A stretch of DNA of 64,000 bases from a virus: the IMG/VR virus record IMGVR_UViG_3300045107_000106, positions 1-64,000 of that record; one strand, given 5' to 3'. Each line of letters begins with the position of its first letter. Position 1 is the stretch's first letter. Position numbers and translations under genes: made by a program. Below the pieces are notes generated by a model. The model searched no databases. It worked only from the letters and a program-made list of their open reading frames with translations, and was not told where the DNA came from. This document shows, one piece after another, positions 41,889 through 51,247 of the stretch.

Positions 41889-42101
41889 ATGAGGTATTTC
41901 AAACTCCACAACAAGGAACGGGGCGTAGACTTCAAGATGGCCCCGTTCGGCGTATGGAACACGTCCAATCCCACCGAAGCTAAAGAAATGCTCCTGGCTT
42001 GCCGGGAATACCTCCGAGCCATCGGCCTCGATAACGTCTGCGAGCAGGTTGTTTTACAAGACCTGGACACGGGCGAAGAATTGTCAGAAAATGCCTTGTA
42101 A
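41889..42101 (+). CDS. small hypothetical protein
   Basis: 70 residues, MRYFKLHNKERGVDFKMA. Mixed alpha/beta with 'REYLRAIGLDNVCEQVVLQD'. No known motif. Confidence 0.5.
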   Translation: MRYFKLHNKERGVDFKMAPFGVWNTSNPTEAKEMLLACREYLRAIGLDNVCEQVVLQDLDTGEELSENAL

Positions 42102-42125
42102 TGGAACGGCGAGTTCTGTTATAGT
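42096..42125 (+). promoter_or_regulatory. promoter before the PrkA-like gene
   Basis: TTGTAA (42096-42101) and TATAGT (42120-42125) with an 18-base spacer. Confidence 0.5.
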
Positions 42126-42163
42126 TCATCAATCGTGGCTTCATTAACAACGAAGGGCTAAGC

Positions 42164-44224
42164 ATGGAAAAAACAGCATTGACCAAATACTCTGCGGGCT
42201 TCGACCGCAAGAAGTACCTCGAACTGAACCAAGAGATGAGCTATGACGAGTACATCGCTCACGCTCTGAAGAACCCTCGGGTCGCACGGAACGCATTTCA
42301 GTACATCTACGACATGATTATGTCGAAGGGCACTTCGGAGTTCGAGCGATACCGCAAGACCTACACCCACTATAACTTCTTCGACGATCCCAAGATTCCG
42401 ATCTACGGTCTTGAAGAAACACTCGACCAATTGGTGAACTTTATCCACGGGGCAGCCGGTGGGTACGGCACCGAGAAGCGGGTACTCCTTCTCCACGGCC
42501 CGGTCGGATCGGCAAAGTCCACGATCTGCCGCTTGCTTAAGAAGGGGTTGGAAGAATACTCCAAGACCCGTGAGGGTGCTTGGTACAGTTATAAGTGGGT
42601 TAATCTACCCACGGAAGGCGAGTTCGCCGTCTCCACGACGACGGAAGACCCGTGCCCGCTGCACGAAGACCCGAGTCGTCTGATGGACCCGGACCAGCGT
42701 GAAGCGTTCTTCGCCGACCTGAACCTGTCCCTGGCCGAAGCATCCGGCGGGGAGGCACCGTACAAGCTCCGCAGCGAAGGGGAAATGTGCCCCCGGTGCA
42801 AGACGTACATGAAGATGCTGCTGAAGAAGTACGACGGCGATTGGGACAAGATCGTCCGTGACCACATCCGTGTCGTCCGGCTCGTCCACAGCGAGATCGA
42901 CCGGGTTGGCGTCGGCACCTTCCAGCCGAAGGACGAGAAGAACCAGGACTCGACCGAACTGACGGGCGACCTGAACTTCGGCAAGGTGAGCCACTACGGG
43001 TCCGACTCGGACAGCCGTGCCTTCAACTTCGACGGCGAGTTCTGCGTTGCCAACCGTGGCGTGATGGAATTCATCGAAATGCTCAAGTTGAGCAACGAGT
43101 TCCTTTACGACCTGCTGGGTGCCTCGCAGGAACACAACATCAAGCCGAAGAAGTTCCCGCAGGTCAAGATCGACCAGTTCATCGTGGGCCACACCAACCA
43201 CGCCGAACTCGAACGCCTGCAAGGCAACCGCTTCATGGAAGCCCTCCGTGACCGGACGGTGAAGATCGACGTGCCGTACCTGCTCCGCTGGACGGACGAG
43301 ATCAAGGTGCTGGAGAGCGACTACGGTCCAGGCAAGGTGAAGCAGCACATCATGCCGCACACCCTGGAGATCGCAGCCCTCTTCGCAATCCTCACCCGTC
43401 TGAAGGACGACAAGGACGTGAAGCTCGACCTTCGGGACAAGGCCAAGCTGTACGACGGCCGGGCACTGCCGGGCTGGACGGAAGACTCGGTAAAGGAACT
43501 GAGGGACAAGTACCCGACGGAAGGTCTGGATCAGGGCGTGTCCGCACGTTACATCCAAGACAAGATTTCGAACTGCTTGGCTCGTAGCGTCAAGGGTTAC
43601 GTCAACGTCTTCCACGTTCTGAACGAACTGAAGGCAGGGTTCTACAACTCGTCCATGATTGATGTCGAACACATCAAGAAGTACGAGGAAGCCCTGGACT
43701 TGGCGATCAAGGAGCTTCAGGAAATCCTGAAGGCCGAGGTTCAGAAGGCGTTGGTGGCCGACGAGAACATCATCGAACGGGTCTGTGCCAAGTACATTGA
43801 CAACGTGGTGGCGTATGTCAACAAGGAAAAGATCATCAACCCGATCACCAAGCAGCCCCAGGAGCCTGATGAGCGGCTGATGCGGAGCATCGAAGAGAAG
43901 ATCGACATCCCCGAGCAAGGTGCCAACGACTTCCGCCGGAGCTTGGCGTCGTTCATCGGGACGCTGACGATCAAGAAGAAGGAGTTCCGGTGGGACAGCA
44001 ACCCGGAACTGCGGCGTGCCCTTGAGGCGAAGGTGTTCGAGGACACCAGGGACTCCATCAAGCTGTCGGCCCTCACGGGCGAGGCAGCGGCAGCCGACCC
44101 GGACAGCCGGGAAAAGCTGGAGGCCATCAAGGTCCGACTCATCAACCAGTACGGGTACAACGAACAGTCCGCCACGGACGTTCTGGAATACGTCGCCAGC
44201 CTGTTCACGGGCGGCACCGACTGA
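42164..44224 (+). CDS. prkA: PrkA-like AAA+ serine protein kinase
   Basis: 686 residues. A P-loop 'LLHGPVGSAKSTICRLLKKG' (about 109-128) is followed by the PrkA AAA core, including 'FVAHTNHAEL'-like 'IVGHTNHAELERLQGNRFM' and 'MEALRDRTVKIDVPYLLRW', then a C-terminal kinase-like region (about 400-686, 'LARSVKGYVNVFHVLNEL'). PrkA (YeaG) is a widespread stress-linked kinase that works with DUF444 and SpoVR proteins. All three are found here in order. Its own promoter lies upstream and a strong terminator downstream. Confidence 0.87.
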   Translation: MEKTALTKYSAGFDRKKYLELNQEMSYDEYIAHALKNPRVARNAFQYIYDMIMSKGTSEFERYRKTYTHYNFFDDPKIPIYGLEETLDQLVNFIHGAAGGYGTEKRVLLLHGPVGSAKSTICRLLKKGLEEYSKTREGAWYSYKWVNLPTEGEFAVSTTTEDPCPLHEDPSRLMDPDQREAFFADLNLSLAEASGGEAPYKLRSEGEMCPRCKTYMKMLLKKYDGDWDKIVRDHIRVVRLVHSEIDRVGVGTFQPKDEKNQDSTELTGDLNFGKVSHYGSDSDSRAFNFDGEFCVANRGVMEFIEMLKLSNEFLYDLLGASQEHNIKPKKFPQVKIDQFIVGHTNHAELERLQGNRFMEALRDRTVKIDVPYLLRWTDEIKVLESDYGPGKVKQHIMPHTLEIAALFAILTRLKDDKDVKLDLRDKAKLYDGRALPGWTEDSVKELRDKYPTEGLDQGVSARYIQDKISNCLARSVKGYVNVFHVLNELKAGFYNSSMIDVEHIKKYEEALDLAIKELQEILKAEVQKALVADENIIERVCAKYIDNVVAYVNKEKIINPITKQPQEPDERLMRSIEEKIDIPEQGANDFRRSLASFIGTLTIKKKEFRWDSNPELRRALEAKVFEDTRDSIKLSALTGEAAAADPDSREKLEAIKVRLINQYGYNEQSATDVLEYVASLFTGGTD

Positions 44225-44241
44225 TAAGCAGTAGCCCTGAG

Positions 44242-44275
44242 AAAGCCCGGCCAAGTGCCGGGCTTTTTCTTTAAT
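44242..44275 (+). terminator. terminator after the PrkA-like gene
   Basis: AAAGCCCGG / CCGGGCTTT with loop CCAAGTG, then TTCTTTAAT. Confidence 0.85.
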
Positions 44276-44307
44276 AGGACTTCCAAATGTAAGCCGGATT
44301 GTGTAAT

Positions 44308-44757
44308 ATGTTGGGCATGGGTGTTAGTCCATTCAAGCGGTCTTCCTCCGGCCCCCGACGAGCGTACTACCCGTCCGGCCCCTGGATCGACGAAAACGGC
44401 AAGCCGTGCAAGTCGCCGACTTACGCTGCTTCCGATTACGACAAGAAGAAGCGGAAGAAGACGGAGCCGCCGAACCCCGACCCGCACAACTACAAGTTCG
44501 TGCGTGTCGAGGAAGCAGATGGATTTCTCTTAGTCCAACTCAATTATCCTGACTGCACCAACTATGAGGGGAACAAGATTCTTCTCTTCAGGGGTGTGAA
44601 GCTGATCGATCTGGTCAACCAGAAATACATCGACCCACACTTCTTCCAAGCGAAGGATATCGCCTCCCCCATTGCCCGCTTCGTCCCCACGGAAGAGGGT
44701 TGGAAAATGGGCCTTACTTTAATCACAGCGTTGAAAGCGAGTACGAATGCCTCGTAG
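44308..44757 (+). CDS. hypothetical protein within the PrkA set
   Basis: About 149 residues from ATG at 44308 (MLGMGVSPFKRSSSGPRR; 44317 is also possible). N-terminal half is Lys/Pro-rich; the C-terminal half, with 'IDLVNQKYIDPHFFQAKD' and 'ARFVPTEEGWKMGLTLIT', is folded. It overlaps the DUF444 gene by 11 bases. Not a usual member of PrkA clusters. Confidence 0.55.
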   Translation: MLGMGVSPFKRSSSGPRRAYYPSGPWIDENGKPCKSPTYAASDYDKKKRKKTEPPNPDPHNYKFVRVEEADGFLLVQLNYPDCTNYEGNKILLFRGVKLIDLVNQKYIDPHFFQAKDIASPIARFVPTEEGWKMGLTLITALKASTNAS

Positions 44758-45943
44758 AATTCAAGAAGACCACAAAGACTTCCGGGACGTTGTAGGCGGA
44801 CGTGTCCGTAGGGAACTGAAGAAGTTCCTGAAAGGGAAGGTCGTCCGCCTACGACCGAAGAACGGGAAGCTCCAGTTCACCATCCCGCAGATCGACCAGC
44901 CGCACTTCCTCCACGGGGACAACGGCGAGGGCGTCGGCCGGGGCAAGGGTAAGAAGGGTCAGGTCATCGGCCAAGACCCGCAAGAGGGCGATCCGCAGGC
45001 TGGCGAAGAACACGCCGACGGGATCACCATCCAGGTCGATCTCGAAGAAGTGTTGAAGGTCATGCAGGAAGAACTCGGCCTGCCGGACCTGAAGCCGAAG
45101 CCGTCGGAAGTGTACGAGGAAGTCAAGACGGTTTACAACGACATCTCGAAGGTCGGCCCGGAATCGCTACGCCACACCCGCCGCACGATGTACGAGGCGA
45201 TGAAGCGGATGGCGATGATGGGCACGCTGGGCGAGAAGAAGATGCTCCCCGGCCACTCCGTCCCGATGCGGGTCATCACCCTGGCCGACGGGGACCGCCG
45301 CTACCGTCAGTACAAAGAGATCAAGATTCCGTCGTCGAACGCCGTGGTGTTCTTCATCCGGGACTACTCCGGGTCGATGGACGACTTCCGCTGCGACATC
45401 GTTTCCGACATGTCCTGGTGGATCGACGTGTGGATTCGCAAGTTCTACGAGCGGGTAGAGCGGGTCTACATGATCCACGACACGGAGGCCGAAGAGGTAG
45501 ACGAGAAGAAGTTCTACGAAGTCCGGTTCGGCGGCGGCACCAAGATTTCGTGTGCCTTCGACGAGGCGGCGAAGATGCTGGAGAACCGCTTCCCGGCCCA
45601 CAACTACAACATCTACGTCATCTACTTCTCTGACGGCGACAATTGGGAAGAAGACAACGCCAAAGTGTCCGACCTGTTGGGTAAGAAGTTCCCGCCGGAA
45701 GTGGTGAACATGGTCGGGTTCGTGCAGATTTGCACCTACAACTACTCACGCAGTATCAAGAAGTTCGTTGACGAACAGATCAAGACCGGGGCCATCGGCA
45801 AGAACGTCCGCACGGTTACGATTGGTGAAGAGTCCTCCGACAGCAGCAGCATGTTCGGCGGCGGCACGCTCATGACGCCCGAGGAGCGGGACGAGCAAAT
45901 CCTGAAGGGAATCAAGACTCTGTTCGGTAAGGAGAAGAACTAA
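44747..45943 (+). CDS. DUF444 (YhbH/YeaH-type) protein
   Basis: 398 residues. The N-terminus is basic ('QEDHKDFRDVVGGRVRREL'). The C-terminal half is a VWA-like domain with the metal-site 'FFIRDYSGSMDDFRC', then 'GGGTKISCAFDEAAKMLE' and 'YVIYFSDGDNWEEDN'. This is the DUF444/YhbH arrangement that accompanies PrkA and SpoVR in bacteria. It overlaps the previous gene and shares a base with the SpoVR start. Confidence 0.85.
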   Translation: MPRRIQEDHKDFRDVVGGRVRRELKKFLKGKVVRLRPKNGKLQFTIPQIDQPHFLHGDNGEGVGRGKGKKGQVIGQDPQEGDPQAGEEHADGITIQVDLEEVLKVMQEELGLPDLKPKPSEVYEEVKTVYNDISKVGPESLRHTRRTMYEAMKRMAMMGTLGEKKMLPGHSVPMRVITLADGDRRYRQYKEIKIPSSNAVVFFIRDYSGSMDDFRCDIVSDMSWWIDVWIRKFYERVERVYMIHDTEAEEVDEKKFYEVRFGGGTKISCAFDEAAKMLENRFPAHNYNIYVIYFSDGDNWEEDNAKVSDLLGKKFPPEVVNMVGFVQICTYNYSRSIKKFVDEQIKTGAIGKNVRTVTIGEESSDSSSMFGGGTLMTPEERDEQILKGIKTLFGKEKN

Positions 45944-47544
45944 TGGCTATCAGCAAAATGTTGAACGGTTCGCCTATCCTGATGGGCAACAACAACGTGC
46001 CGGGCGTTCGCATTCACAAAGAAGTCATGGATGTCATGGACACCATCTTCAGTGAATGCCGTAAGTTCGGCCTGGACTTCTACCCAACCATCGTCGAGTT
46101 CTTGACCTACGACGAAATCTCCGAGATCGCCTCATACGGCGGCTTCCCGATCCGCTACCCGCACTGGAGCTTCGGGATGGAGTACGAGGAACTGTCCCGT
46201 GGGTACGAGTACGGCATGCACCGGATCAGCGAGATGGTTGTGAACAACAACCCTTGCTACATCTACTGCCTGGACTCGAACACGCTGGTGGACAACATCG
46301 ACGTGATCGCCCACGCCCTCGGCCACAACCACTTCTTCAAGAACAACGTGTTCTTCAAGGGGACGCACACCGGCATGATGGGCAAGTTCGCCGACCATGC
46401 CCGCCGCATCCGTAAGTACATGGCCCGGTGGGGCAAGGAGCGGGTGACGGAGTTCATCGACCACTGCCTGCGGCTGAACACGCTCATCGACCCGATGGAC
46501 AACCTGTATCAGAAGCAGATCAACGACGTGATCGTCAGCGACCACCGGGAATACCGGACGCCGAACCGCCGTCACGCCTCGTCGAACTACATGGACGACT
46601 GGATCAACCCGGTCGAGTACATCAAGAAGGAGAACGAGAAGATCGAAAAGGCGGACGCCGCCGACTACCTGGACATCTTCGACAAGCCGAACCGTAACAT
46701 CTTCGGCTATCTGCGTGACCACGCCCCGCTCAAACCGTGGCAGCAGGACATCATCAGCATGCTGTACGAGGAGGCAATGTACTTCTCGCCGCAGCGGTTG
46801 ACGAAGATGTTGAACGAAGGGTTCGCCTCGTACACCGACTACTACCTGATGTGCGTCCACGGGCTGTGCGGCCTCGGCCAGAAGCGGCACGACATGGGCA
46901 TCATCCAGTACGCCAAGCACAAGATGTTGGTTTTGGGCGGCAAGTACAGCCAGAACCCTTACAAGCTGGGCTTCGAGCTACTGACCGACATCGAGGAGCG
47001 GTGGAACAAGGGCCGCTTCGGTCGGGAGTACGAGGAGTGCAAGAGCATGAAGGAGCGGGCCGAGTGGGACAAGAAGCTCGGGCTGGGCAAGGAGAAGGTG
47101 TTCGAAGTCTGCCAGTTCTACAACGACGCCCTGGCGATTGCGGAATTCTTCACGCCGGACTTCTGCGAGAAGATGGAATACTTCGAGTACAAGAAGTTTA
47201 ATAACGGCCAGACGAAGATTCAGAGCCGGGACTACCATAGTATTAAGTCGCAACTCGTCCGGCGTTACATGAATGGCGGGTTGCCAGATATTCGTCTGAC
47301 CGACCCGAACCACCTGGGCAAAGGCTGGTTCCTCATGCAGCACTACGGTTGCGGGCTGCCGCTGTACGATCCTTACGCAAAGGAAACGATCACATCGGTG
47401 TTCCGCATCTGGGGTAGCCCCGTGGTTCTGGCTACGAAGAACCCGGACGGTGAGGAATTCGTCTACCTCTGCGATGGGACGAACTCCGAGAAGGATGTTC
47501 ACGTCATGAGACGGGCGGACTACGAGAAGGAGTTTGTCAAATGA
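45943..47544 (+). CDS. SpoVR / YcgB family protein
   Basis: 533 residues. 'EIASYGGFPIRYPHWSFGME' and 'VNNNPCYIYCLDSNTLVDNI' and 'VIAHALGHNHFFKNNVFFKG' are close to the most conserved blocks of SpoVR proteins, whose function is poorly known but which are linked to sporulation cortex or stationary-phase survival. The protein is full length for the family. It completes the PrkA-DUF444-SpoVR trio. Confidence 0.88.
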   Translation: MAISKMLNGSPILMGNNNVPGVRIHKEVMDVMDTIFSECRKFGLDFYPTIVEFLTYDEISEIASYGGFPIRYPHWSFGMEYEELSRGYEYGMHRISEMVVNNNPCYIYCLDSNTLVDNIDVIAHALGHNHFFKNNVFFKGTHTGMMGKFADHARRIRKYMARWGKERVTEFIDHCLRLNTLIDPMDNLYQKQINDVIVSDHREYRTPNRRHASSNYMDDWINPVEYIKKENEKIEKADAADYLDIFDKPNRNIFGYLRDHAPLKPWQQDIISMLYEEAMYFSPQRLTKMLNEGFASYTDYYLMCVHGLCGLGQKRHDMGIIQYAKHKMLVLGGKYSQNPYKLGFELLTDIEERWNKGRFGREYEECKSMKERAEWDKKLGLGKEKVFEVCQFYNDALAIAEFFTPDFCEKMEYFEYKKFNNGQTKIQSRDYHSIKSQLVRRYMNGGLPDIRLTDPNHLGKGWFLMQHYGCGLPLYDPYAKETITSVFRIWGSPVVLATKNPDGEEFVYLCDGTNSEKDVHVMRRADYEKEFVK

Positions 47545-48059
47545 GTGAAGTCGTCGTCCCTTCACCAACGGTAAAGACCCCTCTACCCGAGGGGTCCGTT
47601 GCCCATGAGGGATTGGAAGTCATCGAAGGTTTCCTCAATACACTGGTTACGCAGTGGGAAACCGAGTACCAGAGCAAGAGCAAGTGGCTCTGGTTTTTCA
47701 AAGCCAAAGTCGGGCTGGCTAAGTGCGCCCGGTTCGTCGCCGGGGCCACGGACGGATTCATCGTTCTGGCCGAAAGGGTGGGCGAAGCGGGGAGCGGACG
47801 GGCAAAGAAGACGCTTGTTACGAATGCCCTGGACCGCCTTTACACGAAGGTCGTGCAGCCCAATCTACCTTTGTGGCTGAAACCCGTGGGCTGGCTGATC
47901 CGGCTCGTGGTGATCCGGTTGATCCTCAGTACACTGATCGACTTCTGCGTCAGCAAGTACAACCAGGGCGATTGGAACGCCGAAAAGAAGGAAGCGGAAG
48001 TCCAGGCTTTGATCGCCCAGAACTTGATCTCACAAGGACTCAAGAAGCAGCAGTTTTAA
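47541..48059 (+). CDS. membrane protein, possible holin
   Basis: 172 residues, coupled to the SpoVR stop by a 4-base overlap. 'ATDGFIVLAERVGEAGSGRA' then 'LWLKPVGWLIRLVVIRLI' and a hydrophobic stretch give one TM helix (about 112-133) and a coiled N-terminus, a plan seen in some phage holins. Assignment weak. A CDS-internal hairpin lies near its start. Confidence 0.45.
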   Translation: MSEVVVPSPTVKTPLPEGSVAHEGLEVIEGFLNTLVTQWETEYQSKSKWLWFFKAKVGLAKCARFVAGATDGFIVLAERVGEAGSGRAKKTLVTNALDRLYTKVVQPNLPLWLKPVGWLIRLVVIRLILSTLIDFCVSKYNQGDWNAEKKEAEVQALIAQNLISQGLKKQQF

Positions 48060-48397
48060 GCAACGCCGAGGGTGCCCGGTCCTGCGGGCATCTGATTCTG
48101 AAGCTCCGGTTCGCCCTGCGGGGTGGGCCGGGGCTTGTTTTTCCACCCGTCCCAAATCTCGAACATTCGGTCACAAACTTTCTTCAGTTCACCCTTCTCG
48201 CCCTTCATGGCGTGGCGGATACGCTCCATGTGCCCGTCGATGGCCTGCACCCGGTCGAAATGCTCTTTGGGCTTGGTTTTTATCTCGTGCGAGTTAATTT
48301 GGGGCTGAAGGCCGGTGCGGATGACTTCCGCAGAAGCGGGCATCGCCGACGCTTTCGCCTCTAACTCTTCGTTCTCTAGCCACTGTCGGAATCGCAT
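48056..48397 (-). CDS. capsid-targeting-like N-terminus protein
   Basis: 113 residues, MRFRQWLENEELEAKASAM. F-R-Q-W-L matches the shared N-terminus. The rest is helical. The end overlaps the converging membrane gene by four bases. Likely head-internal. Confidence 0.6.
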   Translation of the reverse strand: MRFRQWLENEELEAKASAMPASAEVIRTGLQPQINSHEIKTKPKEHFDRVQAIDGHMERIRHAMKGEKGELKKVCDRMFEIWDGWKNKPRPTPQGEPELQNQMPAGPGTLGVA

Positions 48398-48496
48398 GGA
48401 GGTATCTACTGGACAACTCGAATTTTCTTTGCTAACATTCCCCTGTTAACTGATCGCCGACGGTAAGGAAACCTCAAACAACGTAAGGAGACGACG

Positions 48497-49144
48497 ATGG
48501 CGAAGAAGAAGACCGCAGTAGCAGCACAGGCAGTGGAAACCCCGGTTCTCGTGGACACGGTGCCGGACATCTCGAACCTGAGCGAAGACGCCCTCAGCCA
48601 ACTGATCTCGGCTGCCAGCACCCGGCGGTACGAGTTGCAGAACGCCGGTTCGGCCGAGCGGGAGGAGAAGTACAACGAGGCGAAGAAGTCGGACAAGGTG
48701 AAGGCTCTCAAGGCCGAACTGAAGGAACTCAACAAGGAGTTCGCCGCTCTCTTGAAGAACGGCCACAAAGTCACCTACCAGCTTCCGCTCACCCTGACCG
48801 TCACCATCGACGCCTACGACGCCGACTACAACGGCGGCACGCTGGCCGAACAACTCGCCAACCAGGACTACTCCGACGTGGATTGGGACAACCTGTTCCA
48901 GATCAGCGTCGAGGGCGACCTGGGCCGGGGCGAACTGCCGAAGGACGTTCACTCACTGATGCAGGAGAACCTGGAGAACGTGCTGGCAGACGCCTGCAAT
49001 GAAGTCGCCCGGCTCACCCCGGACCTGACCAAGCAGTTCGACGCCTTCTGCAAGAAGGTCAACAAGTTCTCGGCGAAGGTCGTCAAGGCTGCCGAGGAGG
49101 TTGACCCGGACGGCTACCACTCGGTCGCCGACCTGCTCGACTAA
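48497..49144 (+). CDS. hypothetical protein
   Basis: 215 residues. A Lys/Ala start (MAKKKTAVAAQAVETPV), a coiled-coil (about 45-95) and a strand-rich domain ('VTYQLPLTLTVTIDAYDAD'). No family recognised. Followed by a terminator. Confidence 0.6.
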   Translation: MAKKKTAVAAQAVETPVLVDTVPDISNLSEDALSQLISAASTRRYELQNAGSAEREEKYNEAKKSDKVKALKAELKELNKEFAALLKNGHKVTYQLPLTLTVTIDAYDADYNGGTLAEQLANQDYSDVDWDNLFQISVEGDLGRGELPKDVHSLMQENLENVLADACNEVARLTPDLTKQFDAFCKKVNKFSAKVVKAAEEVDPDGYHSVADLLD

Positions 49145-49155
49145 GCAGTAACCCC

Positions 49156-49186
49156 GACGGCACGGGACGTTCCCGTGCCGTCTTCC
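49156..49186 (+). terminator. terminator between the 48.5 kb and SPFH genes
   Basis: A perfect 12-base stem (GACGGCACGGGA and complement, loop CGT) with weak T-run. Confidence 0.65.
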
Positions 49187-49214
49187 CCCTCTACCCGTTT
49201 CTACAAGGAAGAAC

Positions 49215-51164
49215 ATGGACTTCGTGTTGTCCCACCCCTGGCTGATGGTAGGTGCGGGGGTGGCGTTCGTCCTCCTGCTCCTGGTCTGGCTCGGCGTCCG
49301 CTTCGTGGCGAACGACCGACTGGCAATCGTGGAAAAGCTGTGGGGCAGCAAGTCCCTCAGTGAAGGCGACATCATCGCCCTCAACGGCGAGGCGGGCTTC
49401 GAGCCGGACGTGAAGCGTGGTGGCTTCCACTTCGGCTACTGGCGGTGGCAGTTCAAGTTCCACAAGCGGAAGCTCATCACCATCAAGCAAGGCAAGATCG
49501 GCTACGTCTTCGCACGGGCCGGGAGTGCCCTGGCCCCGACCCAGACACTCGGCACCGTCGTCGAGTGCAACAACTTCCAGAACGCCCGTGCGTTCTTGAA
49601 CAACGGCGGGCAGAAGGGTCGCCAGCGGGCCATCCTGCGTGAAGGCGTGTACGCCATCAACCTCGCTGTGTTCAGCGTCATCGCCGACGACGGCGTGTAC
49701 AGCCTGGACAACGACCGGAACCTGGAGTCGTGGCGTGAGCAACTGACCAACTGCCACGGGTTCGACCCGGTGGTGGTCGGGCAAGACGCCGACGACATCG
49801 GCATCGTGACCACCCAGGACGGCCCGGCTCTGGATCAGGGCGAGATCATCGCCCCGGCCGTCGGGACGAAGAAGGACGACCCGAACTACCACTCGAACTT
49901 CCAAGACATCGAGAAGTTCCTGGCCGCAGGCGGGCGGCGTGGCCTCCAGTACGCCGTGCTGCTGGACGGGACGTACTTCATCAACCGCTGGTTCGCCGAC
50001 GTGGAACTGAAGCCCAAGTTCGTCGTTCCCATCGGGAACGTCGGCGTGGTCGTCAGCTACTACGGCAAGCAAGGGACCGACACGAGCGGCACCAAGTTCC
50101 GCCACGGCGAGCGGGTCCACGAGGGCGAGCGGGGCGTGTGGGAAACCACGCTCGGTCCGGGCAAGTACCCGTTCAACCCCTACGCCGGGAACATCGTCCT
50201 GGTGCCGACCACGAACTTCGTGCTGCACTGGATCACGGGCAAGTCGGAAGGCCACAAGTACGACGAGAGCCTGAAGTCCATCGACCTGATTACGAAGGAC
50301 GCCTACGAGCCGATCCTGCCGCTGAGCGTCGTGGTTCACTGCGACTACCAGAAGGCTCCGAACGTCATCCAGCGGTTCGGTGATGTTAAGCAACTCATCA
50401 CCCAGACCATCGACCCGCTGCTGTCCGCCTTCTTCCGGGACGTGGCCCACAAGAAGACGATGCTGGAACTCGTTCACAGCCGGGACGAGATTCAGAAGCA
50501 GGCTCGTGTCGAACTGCGGGACAAGTTCCAAGAGTTCGACATCGAGTGCATCGACGTGCTGATCGGTCGCCCGGAGAGTGCGAAGGGCGACGACAAGATC
50601 GAGAACCTGCTGGAACAACTCCGGCAGCGGCAACTGTCGCTCGAACAGATCGAGACGTTCGGGAAGCAGGAAGCGGCTGCGGAGAAGCAGAAGTCGCTGA
50701 ACGACGCCCAGAGCCGGGCCGTTCTCCAGAAGGAACTGACGGCATCGGCGATCAAGATTCAGATCGCCGCCAACGACGCCGAAGCGAACCTCGCTCGGGC
50801 GAAGAAGGAAGCCGAACAGACCGTCGTCACCGCAGAGGCCGAAGCCAAGAAGCTCAGCCTCGAAGGTAAGGGTAAGGGCGAACTGATCCTGAGCGTCGGC
50901 CAGTCCGAGGCCGAAGTCCTCCAGAAGAAGATCGCCTCGTTCGGCGACAGCAACCTGTACGCCCTGAGCGTCATCGCCGAGTTCCTGTCCAAGAGCGAAC
51001 AGCCGCTCGTCCCGGCGACGGTGCTGGGTGGCGGCGGGGACAACGCTGGCGTCCTGAGCCTGCTGATGAACCTGATGGTCAAGGAGAAGATCACGCCCCG
51101 AGACGACGGCGTGACGTTCCTCAGCACGAAGAACGGCAACGGGCACGTCGTCGAAAAGAAGTAA
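49215..51164 (+). CDS. SPFH / flotillin-like membrane protein
   Basis: 649 residues. A single TM helix (about 9-32) is followed by a band-7/SPFH domain (about 33-390), including 'YGKQGTDTSGTKFRHGERVH' and 'SIDLITKDAYEPILPLSVVV', then a long coiled coil (430-590) rich in Lys, Glu and Gln with an 'AEAEAKKLSLEGKGKGEL' segment, the typical flotillin layout. These proteins organise membrane patches or hold proteases such as FtsH. A large one in a phage is noteworthy. It is between terminators, so it is its own unit. Confidence 0.82.
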   Translation: MDFVLSHPWLMVGAGVAFVLLLLVWLGVRFVANDRLAIVEKLWGSKSLSEGDIIALNGEAGFEPDVKRGGFHFGYWRWQFKFHKRKLITIKQGKIGYVFARAGSALAPTQTLGTVVECNNFQNARAFLNNGGQKGRQRAILREGVYAINLAVFSVIADDGVYSLDNDRNLESWREQLTNCHGFDPVVVGQDADDIGIVTTQDGPALDQGEIIAPAVGTKKDDPNYHSNFQDIEKFLAAGGRRGLQYAVLLDGTYFINRWFADVELKPKFVVPIGNVGVVVSYYGKQGTDTSGTKFRHGERVHEGERGVWETTLGPGKYPFNPYAGNIVLVPTTNFVLHWITGKSEGHKYDESLKSIDLITKDAYEPILPLSVVVHCDYQKAPNVIQRFGDVKQLITQTIDPLLSAFFRDVAHKKTMLELVHSRDEIQKQARVELRDKFQEFDIECIDVLIGRPESAKGDDKIENLLEQLRQRQLSLEQIETFGKQEAAAEKQKSLNDAQSRAVLQKELTASAIKIQIAANDAEANLARAKKEAEQTVVTAEAEAKKLSLEGKGKGELILSVGQSEAEVLQKKIASFGDSNLYALSVIAEFLSKSEQPLVPATVLGGGGDNAGVLSLLMNLMVKEKITPRDDGVTFLSTKNGNGHVVEKK

Positions 51165-51193
51165 AGAAATTCGGCTAGGAAGCCGATACAATG

Positions 51194-51224
51194 GGCACGG
51201 GCGAAGATGCCCGTGCCTGTTTTG
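51194..51224 (+). terminator. terminator after the SPFH gene
   Basis: GGCACGGGC / GCCCGTGCC with loop GAAGAT, then TGTTTTG. Confidence 0.85.
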
Positions 51225-51247
51225 TTTCCAAACCAGGGAAGGTTAAC

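Noticed and set aside
42605-44254. 549-residue frame opposite the PrkA-like gene
   Set aside because: Antisense shadow with no support.
49191-51191. 666-residue reading frame opposite the SPFH gene
   Set aside because: It mirrors a strongly coding gene in GC-rich DNA, has no ribosome site, and its residue mix is typical of an antisense shadow.
51191-51247. longer N-terminus for the DnaE-like protein
   Set aside because: It is a terminator hairpin; ATG at 51248 has a ribosome site and is followed by the conserved PHP start.
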